From Melioribacteraceae bacterium (GTDB lineage Bacteria; Bacteroidota; Ignavibacteria; Ignavibacteriales; Melioribacteraceae), in the NCBI GenBank assembly GCA_021739765.1, contig JAIPBD010000002.1, positions 186,001-250,000 on the forward strand: a DNA stretch of 64,000 bases, in the 5' to 3' direction. The translations under genes were made by a program, and so were the position numbers. The notes below the pieces were generated by a model. That model was not told where the DNA came from and ran no database searches. It was given only the letters and a program-made list of their open reading frames with translations. Numbering within the stretch: the stretch's first letter is position 1; each line of letters begins with the position of its first letter. Below are positions 44,401-50,974 of this stretch, in pieces.

Positions 44401-45497
44401 GGAGTTAATTGCCAGTCTCCATCAACGAGATTAGCAACCGAATTAACGTCTTCAATATTAGAAATTGAAGACCAATCTGCGGTGTAAGGTAAAGACCAAA
44501 CATTTCCGCTCGTATAGTTAAGAGTAACTTCTTGAGAAGTAGAAGCTCCAAGTGCGTCGGTTGCGGTTATTTCAACTGAATTTGCTCCATCTGTCAAATC
44601 CGCTCTGTCAATTTCTACGTTAAAGTCTCCGGTGGAGAGTAATCTTTTTGTATCAGGTCCAAAATTGATATTTACGGAAGCTCCCGAATTTAATGAATAA
44701 CTTAGTGAGCTTATTCCGTTTGCATCGCTTACATTTCCGAGAATGTTTATCCATTTTTGCGGATTTCCAATCAAACCAAAGTTTTGTGTATCTCCGTACC
44801 AAATTTCAACAACCGGAGGAGTTACACCGGGGATATCGGTGTCGCTAAATGAACCATCATTGAGATTTCTAAAATAATCAACACTGGTTGTGTAAGCCGG
44901 ATTCGGATTATGATTACCGCCATAAACGCCAACTTCAGAAACAGAGAATGCTTGAGCAAAACTGATCAATTCCGTAAATGTTACTCCGTCAAAAGAATAA
45001 CTGAATGTCCATTGATCGGCAACTCTTTCCACTCTTAAATAAGAAGGAGTTGCAGCTCCGATCGAAAGATTTAACTTCGTATCGTTCCCGGGGTTGTAAA
45101 CCGCACAATAAGCCATTATCGCGGAATTGGTAGAATAAGTGCCAAACCTTATATAATGTGTATCATCCTGATGAACAACTAAGCCTTGCATTTGATACTG
45201 AACGGACATTACCGATTCAAACTTTACTTCCAAAGCAAGATCACCATCACTTACAGTTTGTAAGATTCTAGGTGAACTGTTGCTTCCTAAATCGTGTGAA
45301 ATTCCCGCGGGTGAATTGATTTCAATATTTGTCCCCGTCATGGAATAACTTCCATCACCGACGGGATTATAAAATCGCCAGAACGACTTTAAACTTGTAT
45401 CATTATAAAAATTATCAGAAGTCTGGGAGAATATTGTTGTTGAGTGAAAAATTGTAAAAACAATCAATATCAGTTTGGTAAAAAAATTACGTTTCAT
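41409..45497 (-). CDS. Very large secreted multidomain protein with T9SS sorting domain
   Basis: A 1362-aa exported protein. The ATG at 45497 opens a signal peptide (KRNFFTKLILIVFTIFHSTTIFS) and has an AAAGG site; a 52-codon open extension is rejected. Two similar concanavalin-like (DUF1349-type) modules are seen near residues 25-220 and 630-830: both contain a YQMQG-IVV/LVV core and a YFRN(I/L) end. A related middle module lies at 320-520. An Ig-like putative cadherin-type domain starts near 534, cohesin-like modules near 930 and 1150, and between them a dockerin-like pair of DxNxDxxVD loops (DVNYDSVVDLNDY). The C-terminus is LHQNYPNPFNPTT ... KKMILIK, the T9SS type A sorting domain. Probably a cell-surface polysaccharide-binding protein. 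Confidence 0.9.
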   Translation of the reverse strand: MKRNFFTKLILIVFTIFHSTTIFSQTSDNFYNDTSLKSFWRFYNPVGDGSYSMTGTNIEINSPAGISHDLGSNSSPRILQTVSDGDLALEVKFESVMSVQYQMQGLVVHQDDTHYIRFGTYSTNSAIMAYCAVYNPGNDTKLNLSIGAATPSYLRVERVADQWTFSYSFDGVTFTELISFAQAFSVSEVGVYGGNHNPNPAYTTSVDYFRNLNDGSFSDTDIPGVTPPVVEIWYGDTQNFGLIGNPQKWINILGNVSDANGISSLSYSLNSGASVNINFGPDTKRLLSTGDFNVEIDRADLTDGANSVEITATDALGASTSQEVTLNYTSGNVWSLPYTADWSSISNIEDVNSVANLVDGDWQLTPNGIRTSASGYDRLIVLGDESWTSNYEVTSEFIVHSVGSGSGVGFAIGWQGHEGNASPRLNWPLEGIGWVRNFGSLRILTYDNGIQAQQSVSMNLETKYILKAKSEDIGGGLSRFSVKIWEDGEAEPTNYMITSDITDRDGSVLLITHMADVTWGNISINPITGNQSPTFTSSPILNAPADNLYVYNISASDPNAGDDLTITANTIPGWLTFSDNGNGTAQLSGTPSISDVGSYNVELEVSDGNGGTATQNFTIIVSNSTTSLPYSDQFCATDIESYWTLFDPYDAGAGIQTGESSFGIINGVLEISIPGNEGSHDLAQNLAPRLLQSIPDADFGVEVKFNSVPSEEYQMQGIVVQGAGYRIRFETYFGTEPTFYANGYGVSFGSALNQAIGGQIPSYLRLVRTGNIFEFDYSYDGSNWSNALTKTLNVSVSEIGFYGANHTPNPAFTLQAEYFRNIDHSVPSCSIVELTSPNGNETWSGGTTENILWTSSEVTSVDIEFSADNGSTWNIVQSSVDASLGSLLFNVPNISSNQCLIRITDSDNSGITDISDVVFSIETISNEPTIRIGSVNTYGGATFTIPVEVDFANETEIGFFAQGRLHFDPAILSFKYGENGVGTLLNSFGWNGTFYSAIPGTVDIIISGPTPIETDGVLFNLIFQVKDLSAGTASISGNSNEWPVDVYEKPFTVESGLITYTDAPASSEERGDATLNFIVDFNDALDVLYHFIGLTPLTGQAFINADVNYDSVVDLNDYLTLIFYIYLHDWDFYFPPIAPYTSVQYSEPVADNNIYEIPLTLQKSENTLSAEVEFNFDSNHFEFQGFKSGLQTGNAGVKAFEPEKGKVVFIAASSQNLVGDVDLGSVLLKRKNEKNLDESIITSTYKLNNGDEVDGQILKIADGAITSVADKSLSPKEFLLHQNYPNPFNPTTNISYELPYASFVNLTIYNILGSEIKSLVNRNQNAGSYTINFDASEIPSGIYLYKLRSGNVVITKKMILIK

Positions 45498-45729
45498 TCC
45501 ATTGCCTTTAAATTTAGGACTATTACCAAGAGGTGTGGAGCAAAATGGATGCCACGTATTTATATTCGTTTTTGAATTAAAATCAATTTTTGCTTTCATC
45601 AAGAGTGTTTGTTTTTTGGAATCAATCTCAAATCGAGACATGATTTTCATCAAAAATTCAATAGAGAGATGGAATAGTGCAGAATGTAAACTTGGCAGAA
45701 GGAATTTTTATTGTTGGCATTTGAGAAAT

Positions 45730-46065
45730 TCAACGCCCAGAGCAACGAATACACAGATGAGCATAAGGAATGCTTTCCAAACGTTTAATTGGAATTTCAG
45801 TTTTGCATTTATAACATTTACCATATTCTTGAGAATCCAATTTTGTGAGCGCGAAGTGAAGTCTCTCCAGTAAAGTCTTTTTATCCTTCAGCGCGGCATT
45901 ATCAATCGCCTGGTTATTTATCGCATCCATTCGAGAAAGTCTCCCATAAGCGCTGTCCGGAGAAATCGGTTCAACATTTTGTCGAAGCATTTCAATCTCA
46001 TTTTCAAGTTCAGTAATTCTTTCTCTCGTAATTTTTTTTATTTTTTCCTTTTCTTCTCTCGTCAT
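45730..46065 (-). CDS. DksA/TraR-type zinc-finger protein
   Basis: A 111-aa protein. A long N-terminal coiled-coil-prone helix (KKITRERITELENEIEMLRQ) is followed by a C4 zinc finger (CYKC...LCIRC, spacing C-x2-C-x17-C-x2-C). The arrangement is that of DksA/TraR proteins that bind the RNA polymerase secondary channel in the stringent response. It is shorter than E. coli DksA (151 aa). It is separately transcribed from the large T9SS gene, whose start lies 232 bases downstream. Confidence 0.88.
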   Translation of the reverse strand: MTREEKEKIKKITRERITELENEIEMLRQNVEPISPDSAYGRLSRMDAINNQAIDNAALKDKKTLLERLHFALTKLDSQEYGKCYKCKTEIPIKRLESIPYAHLCIRCSGR

Positions 46066-46192
46066 TTCATATCAATTTTTTGATTGAAGTTCTAAATTAT
46101 TTTGTGAAGGCTATTTAATTCAATGAGTAAAAATGATGATTAAATATAGTCCATAATTATAATTAATTTTGAATAACTGAACAGGAGAATAT

Positions 46193-46765
46193 TTGGGAAA
46201 GATTGAACCGCTGGACTACTGCCGTGTAAAAAAAATCTTTGATAAGGGCTTCGGATTTCTGACAAGTTTATACTATGCGGAAAATGTATTTTTTCATTTT
46301 AACGATGTTAAAGATCCCATCGCAAAAGAAAAGCTTCAAAAAATGAAAAGGGGCGATGTTTACTTTTATTTCACTTCAAAAGAAAAAGATGGTAAACGAA
46401 AAGTTGATCGCCTTTGGCTGAAATTAGCTGAATCGGATACCGAATTGATTCCCGGGTTTGTTTCGAGAGTGATTTATGAATTTCGGCAGGGCAGAAATAA
46501 TCCTTTCGAAGTAGCTTTTGTAATAAAAGAATTACGAAGAAGTAAATTTCTTTCAAATGAAAAATTAATTTCTGTATTGAATTCCCCAAATATCCTCAAA
46601 ACTCCTAAGATCATATTTTCAATTCTGACCGAGGAAGAACAAATTTTAGCCGAGCAAATAGAGGAATATAATTTACTGCTGGAAGAAAAATCGATTTCAC
46701 CAGATGAATGGATTCGAAATTCATATAAAATAATAACTCGTTCTGAACTACCTTTAAAAAGGTAG
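46193..46765 (+). CDS. Cold-shock-like RNA-binding protein with long C-terminal extension, TTG start
   Basis: A 190-aa protein. Residues 8-75 resemble a cold-shock domain: VKKIFDKGFGFLTS corresponds to RNP1 (KGFGFL), and NVFFHFNDV corresponds to RNP2. The remaining 110 residues are helical and unassigned. The start is TTG at 46193, supported by an AGGAG site 5 bases upstream; the first internal ATG would remove the RNP motifs. The stop codon sits inside the stem of the terminator. Confidence 0.75.
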   Translation: MGKIEPLDYCRVKKIFDKGFGFLTSLYYAENVFFHFNDVKDPIAKEKLQKMKRGDVYFYFTSKEKDGKRKVDRLWLKLAESDTELIPGFVSRVIYEFRQGRNNPFEVAFVIKELRRSKFLSNEKLISVLNSPNILKTPKIIFSILTEEEQILAEQIEEYNLLLEEKSISPDEWIRNSYKIITRSELPLKR

Positions 46766-46777
46766 TCTTATTATTCT
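46747..46777 (+). terminator. Intrinsic terminator overlapping the end of the cold-shock-like gene
   Basis: ACTACCTT and AAGGTAGT pair across a TAAA loop, followed by TCTTATTATT. The stop codon of the gene lies in the right arm. Confidence 0.75.
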
Positions 46778-46952
46778 CAATCGAGCAAAAATTGCAAATG
46801 AATAATTTGGTACTTTAGGAGAATTTTGATCAAAAAAGCTACACCGGATTTCAATTTTGTATTCTAACAGTTACCTTTATTTTAATTCATTATTGAATTT
46901 TAGAGTGATTACATTTGTTTATAATTAAAGCCTCACATTTTAGGAGAATAGA

Positions 46953-48341
46953 ATGCCAAATAGATTTACAATTACTTTATTGCTTATCGCATTTATCGGA
47001 TTTACAAATTTAAGCTGCCAAACGAACTCACCCTTAAGCAACTATAATGAATATTGCGCGACATGTCATGGAGACGACATGAACGGCGGTAACAGCGCCA
47101 GTTTAATAGATGGTGTTTGGGCGTATGGCTCTGATGTTGAATCGATCAACAAAAACATTAAAGACGGGATTGAATTGGATGGAATGCCGGCTTTTGGTGA
47201 TGTTCTTTCCCAAAAAGAAATAAACGAACTCACACAAATGTTTATTAAAGGAGAGCAGCCACAATTCCTTCAAAATCTTTCTCCATCAGAAAAAGTTGAA
47301 ACATTCGATTACGATGTAAGCATAGTTGAGATAACCGATGATTTAGAAGAACCCTGGGGAATCGCGTTTTTGGACGCATCCACCATTTTAGTAACCGAAA
47401 AACCCGGTCCGGTTAGAATAATCGAAAATGGCAAATTGAGAGAAAAACCTATTGCGGGAACGCCGGATGTTTTTTATCACGGTCAGGGCGGAATGCTGGA
47501 TGTATCCGTCGACCCCGAATTTGCTCAAAACCAATGGATTTATTTAGCATACAGTCATGAAATCAATGGTAAAGGGATGACTAAAATTATCCGCGGTAAA
47601 ATTGATAATTATAATTGGATAAATGAAGAATTGCTTTTCGAGGCTCCGTCAGAATTTTATGTTGATACCAGACATCACTTCGGCAGTAGAATAGTTTTCG
47701 ACAGTAAAGGACATTTATACTTTTCGATCGGTGATCGTGGAAAAAGAAATCATGCGCAAGATTTAACAAAACCAAACGGAAAAGTCCATCGGATATTTAA
47801 GGATGGAAAAATTCCGAACGATAATCCATTTTTAAATGTCGAAAATGCAATTCCTTCAATTTATTCCTACGGTAATCGAAATCCTCAAGGACTGGCGGTA
47901 GATCCCGAAACTGATCTGCTTTGGGCAACCGAACACGGGCAAAAAGGGGGCGATGAATTAAACATTATTCGATCAGGCAATAATTACGGCTGGGATGTGA
48001 TCACTTACGGAGTTAATTACGATGGAACCGAAAGTACGGAAAAACGAAAAATGCCCGGGATGGAAGTTCCGATACTTTTTTGGAGACCATCGATCGCCGT
48101 TTGTGGGCTGGATTTTTATTACGGAAATCTATTTGATAAATGGAACGGTCACCTTCTTGTGGGCGCACTTAAATTTGAAGAAGTCAGAATTCTTGATATT
48201 GAAGATGAACGGGTAATTCACCAGGAAATTTTGATTAAAGATAAAGGAAGAGTTCGCGATGTTGCCGTCAGCCCCGATGGTTCAATTTATGTTGTTTTGA
48301 ACAGTCCGGATAAAATTATAAGACTGACTCCCGATAATTAA
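46953..48341 (+). CDS. Lipoprotein cytochrome c fused to a PQQ-dependent aldose sugar dehydrogenase
   Basis: A 462-aa protein. A lipoprotein-like signal ends in NLSC (Cys22). Residues 30-110 are a small cytochrome c with heme site CATCH (Cys35-His39) and an axial methionine candidate in GMPAFG. From about residue 125 a six-bladed Gdh/HHIP-type propeller follows: EEPWGIAFLD, HGQGGMLDVSVDPEF, and GSRIVFDSKGHLYFSIGDRG. The EHGQKGGDELN block near 325 matches Ylii-type aldose dehydrogenases. The heme would receive electrons from the sugar oxidation directly. An AGGAG site supports the start. Confidence 0.88.
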   Translation: MPNRFTITLLLIAFIGFTNLSCQTNSPLSNYNEYCATCHGDDMNGGNSASLIDGVWAYGSDVESINKNIKDGIELDGMPAFGDVLSQKEINELTQMFIKGEQPQFLQNLSPSEKVETFDYDVSIVEITDDLEEPWGIAFLDASTILVTEKPGPVRIIENGKLREKPIAGTPDVFYHGQGGMLDVSVDPEFAQNQWIYLAYSHEINGKGMTKIIRGKIDNYNWINEELLFEAPSEFYVDTRHHFGSRIVFDSKGHLYFSIGDRGKRNHAQDLTKPNGKVHRIFKDGKIPNDNPFLNVENAIPSIYSYGNRNPQGLAVDPETDLLWATEHGQKGGDELNIIRSGNNYGWDVITYGVNYDGTESTEKRKMPGMEVPILFWRPSIAVCGLDFYYGNLFDKWNGHLLVGALKFEEVRILDIEDERVIHQEILIKDKGRVRDVAVSPDGSIYVVLNSPDKIIRLTPDN

Positions 48342-48354
48342 TTTGTAATTTTGA

Positions 48355-48395
48355 CCAAGTGTTGTCGAAACGAATTTAGGCAACACTTGGTATTT
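48355..48395 (+). terminator. Intrinsic terminator after the PQQ dehydrogenase fusion gene
   Basis: CCAAGTGTTG (48355-48364) pairs perfectly with CAACACTTGG (48381-48390), followed by TATTTGTT. A 368-base gap to the next gene follows, with a weak GTGTCGG/CCGACAC repeat at 48517/48562 and no gene. Confidence 0.8.
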
Positions 48396-48709
48396 GTTAA
48401 ATCTCAATCTGAGATGCCAATATTTATCCTCCACTTCTACTTTATAATTTGCGTTCAACATTTTTCAAATATCCATGAGATTTTCTAAATAATTTATTCA
48501 TTCCCATTCAGAATAAGTGTCGGGAAAAACAAACATTTGATTTCTGAACTGTCGTATAAATCCGACACATGGATGCTAATATTCAATTTAAGCACTCAAT
48601 TAGGCAATTTGAATTTGGGCATGCTTATTGCCGGGTTACAATAGTCCTTTAGGTTATAAATTTCGTGATGTATATATATAACAAATTAATTTAATAACCG
48701 GGAGTCAAA

Positions 48710-50323
48710 ATGAAAAAGAACTATATTAGGGTTTTCATACTCTTGTTCAGTTTTATCACAATAACCACTTTTGCCCAGAACTTTCAATGGGTTTCCACTT
48801 CGAGCGAAAATACCGGAATGTATAATGCTAATAACATAGGAAAGTGCATTAATTCCGATGCACTTGGAAATGTATATGTGATAGGAACTTTTAATGATTC
48901 TATATTTTTTGGTGATTATTCAGTAAAAAGCTTTGGACAGGCAACAGCTTTTATCGTAAAATACAGTCCGGCTGGAGAAGCTTTGTGGGCTGACCGTTTC
49001 GGGACCACTTACGCCTGGGGTACAGATGCTATTGCAAACGATGCGGCAGTGACCGATGCCGAGGGAAATACTTATATACTCCTCGCTATGTTGTATAAAG
49101 GAGCTATAGGGGGAACGGAGTATCCGGCAGGATATTACTTAATTAAATATGATACGGGCGGAAACATTGTATGGGTTAAAAATGGTTTACCGGCTGGAGC
49201 TGCAAAGTTATTTTCAGACTCGGAAGATAATTTAATAATATATTCCGCCGGTTTTAAGATGACAAAGTATTCGAAAGATGGAACTGAAATTTCGAATTTC
49301 GCTGATAATATTGGTTATAATGCTGTTTATTCCGCTGCAGTTGATCAATCGGGGAATTCATATTTTACCGGTACGTGCATTATTTCCCCTTCTAATTTAG
49401 GAGGAAATACAATTGAAGTTGGAAAATACTTCCTGGCAAAATATAACTCTCTAGGTGAATTTCAGTGGGTTAAAACAAGTTCGGGTGACGGTGTGGAAAC
49501 AGGATCGCTTGTTCAAGTTTGCAGCGACGGATCTGTGGTTGTAGTGGGCACACAGGTAAAAGATTTTATTTCTGCAACTGATGCAACCTTCGATGAAATT
49601 GAAATCAAAGACTCAAAAAGTTTCTTCTTGAAGTATGATTCAGACGGAAATATCCAATGGGGACAAAAAATAGTTGCAACGTCTAATGATATGGTTTCCG
49701 ACTGGAAGGGAAATATATATGTTGCAGGCTGGTATCAACTCACAGGATATTTCGGCGCCGATTCACTTACAGGTGACAACACAGGATTAGGAAATGCGTT
49801 TATTGCAAAATATAATTCCTCAGGTGATGTTGTTTGGTTAACACAAATAGGCGGTTATCATACGCAGAAAGTATGGGGAATGACATTAGATAAATCAAAT
49901 GATTTGTTGTTGACAGGACAATATTATCTCGGGGCGAATTTTGGAACTGATACTCTTCACCAGGAAGCGACAATTGGCGCGTATAATTTCATTTTTACAA
50001 CAAAAATTTCTAGTGGAACAGTAAGTGGAATAGAAAGTTTGACTGAAGGTGAGATACCAACCACACTACATTTAGCGCAAAATTATCCAAATCCGTTTAA
50101 TCCGGTGACTACCATAAACTATTATTTGCCGAATCAATCCAATGTGAAGCTTAGTATTTATTCAGCTTTGGGAGAAGAACTCGTTGAATTAATAAATTCA
50201 GTTACTCCCGCGGGGTATCATTCCATTGAATTCAATGCAGATAACTTAGCTTCCGGAATTTATTATTACGAGATGCGGACAGAAGATTTCAGAGAAATTA
50301 AAAAAATGGTTCTCCTTCGTTAA
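48710..50323 (+). CDS. Secreted SBBP-type propeller protein with T9SS sorting domain
   Basis: A 537-aa exported protein. A signal peptide ends near residue 22 (LFSFITITTFAQ). The main body is repeats of the kind found in SBBP (Synechocystis-bacteroides) beta-propeller proteins: recurring GNVYVIGTF / FIVKYSPAGEALWADRFGTTY, GNSYFTGTC / FLAKYNSLGEFQWV, and GNIYVAGWYQLTG / FIAKYNSSGDVVWL. The last 85 residues are a T9SS type A sorting domain (LHLAQNYPNPFNPVTTINYYLP ... GIYYYEMRTEDFREIKKMVLLR). A GGGAG ribosome site precedes the ATG. The 3' end is the best match to the relic near 59.5 kb. Confidence 0.88.
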   Translation: MKKNYIRVFILLFSFITITTFAQNFQWVSTSSENTGMYNANNIGKCINSDALGNVYVIGTFNDSIFFGDYSVKSFGQATAFIVKYSPAGEALWADRFGTTYAWGTDAIANDAAVTDAEGNTYILLAMLYKGAIGGTEYPAGYYLIKYDTGGNIVWVKNGLPAGAAKLFSDSEDNLIIYSAGFKMTKYSKDGTEISNFADNIGYNAVYSAAVDQSGNSYFTGTCIISPSNLGGNTIEVGKYFLAKYNSLGEFQWVKTSSGDGVETGSLVQVCSDGSVVVVGTQVKDFISATDATFDEIEIKDSKSFFLKYDSDGNIQWGQKIVATSNDMVSDWKGNIYVAGWYQLTGYFGADSLTGDNTGLGNAFIAKYNSSGDVVWLTQIGGYHTQKVWGMTLDKSNDLLLTGQYYLGANFGTDTLHQEATIGAYNFIFTTKISSGTVSGIESLTEGEIPTTLHLAQNYPNPFNPVTTINYYLPNQSNVKLSIYSALGEELVELINSVTPAGYHSIEFNADNLASGIYYYEMRTEDFREIKKMVLLR

Positions 50324-50346
50324 TAATCAAAAATGAAAAACCGCTT

Positions 50347-50378
50347 AATGAGGGTGGTTTAATCCGACTACCCTCATT
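50347..50378 (+). terminator. Intrinsic terminator after the SBBP-type T9SS gene
   Basis: AATGAGGGTGGT pairs with ACTACCCTCATT (one G-U), with a nine-base loop. A second version of this hairpin, partly decayed, is at 59602-59634. Confidence 0.8.
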
Positions 50379-50429
50379 GAATTTCCAAAACCAATTTGAT
50401 CCCTCCCCGGCTACTAAAACTAATTCGGG

Positions 50430-50720
50430 ACGAAAAATCTCTTTTTCCTTTTGTCATTCTGAACCTGACTGCCGTGCGCGTTGCGGAACTCAAAAATTCC
50501 GTGCATTGAGCTTGTCGAAATGCACTGAATCGAGGATTATTTTGACTTCGACAAGCTCAGTCAACTGTAATTTCTACTAACAATTAGTTATGCAACACGC
50601 TGTGCCGTCAGGCAGGTTTAGTTCAGAATCTCAACCCTTGTATTTCCTCGATTTCTTAAGGAAGATCCCGAAACGAGCCTGCCTGCCGGCAGAGGCAGGT
50701 TTGGATTACAAATCCCTATT
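50430..50720. repeat. Intergenic stretch with inverted and direct repeats
   Basis: The gap between 50378 and 50975 has no gene. Its first half is higher in G+C than the surroundings. It holds a 13-bp inverted repeat, TGAGCTTGTCGAA (50507-50519) and TTCGACAAGCTCA (50547-50559), and a GCCTGCCTGCCGGCAGAGGCAGG palindrome-like element (50678-50699) of which GGCAGGTTT also occurs earlier (near 50610). Such elements recur as short interspersed repeats in many related genomes, but I cannot show that from this window. The second half (50720-50974) is AT-rich and should hold the promoter of the cbb3 locus. Confidence 0.6.
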
Positions 50721-50974
50721 AATTCAGTATTAGACACTTGTTATTGATAACCAAAACAAGGACGATAAAAATTCAATTCATTCAAAAACTCTGATTTCTC
50801 CCCATTTTTCAATCTGAATAGATATTTTCCAATAAATGAGAAGACGTTTTGTCCTGATTAATAAAAAGTGACATTTACTCCCTTATTCGTAATTATTCAA
50901 ATAAGATTTGATATATTATTTGGCACTATTTGTGAATGATTCTTAAATTCTATTCAAAATGCAGCTGAAGGTTT

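Noticed and set aside
45498-45653. A 52-codon N-terminal extension of the large T9SS protein
   Set aside because: It would bury the signal peptide; the ATG at 45497 has an AAAGG site and opens the signal peptide directly.
46818-46869. A 13-codon leader peptide (TTG start after AGGAG) before the PQQ dehydrogenase fusion
   Set aside because: Too short to judge, with no regulatory codon run and no terminator structure after it.
50740-50751. FNR/CRP-type site upstream of the cbb3 locus
   Set aside because: The palindrome GTTATTGATAAC does not fit the FNR consensus (TTGAT-N4-ATCAA) and could be chance in AT-rich DNA.
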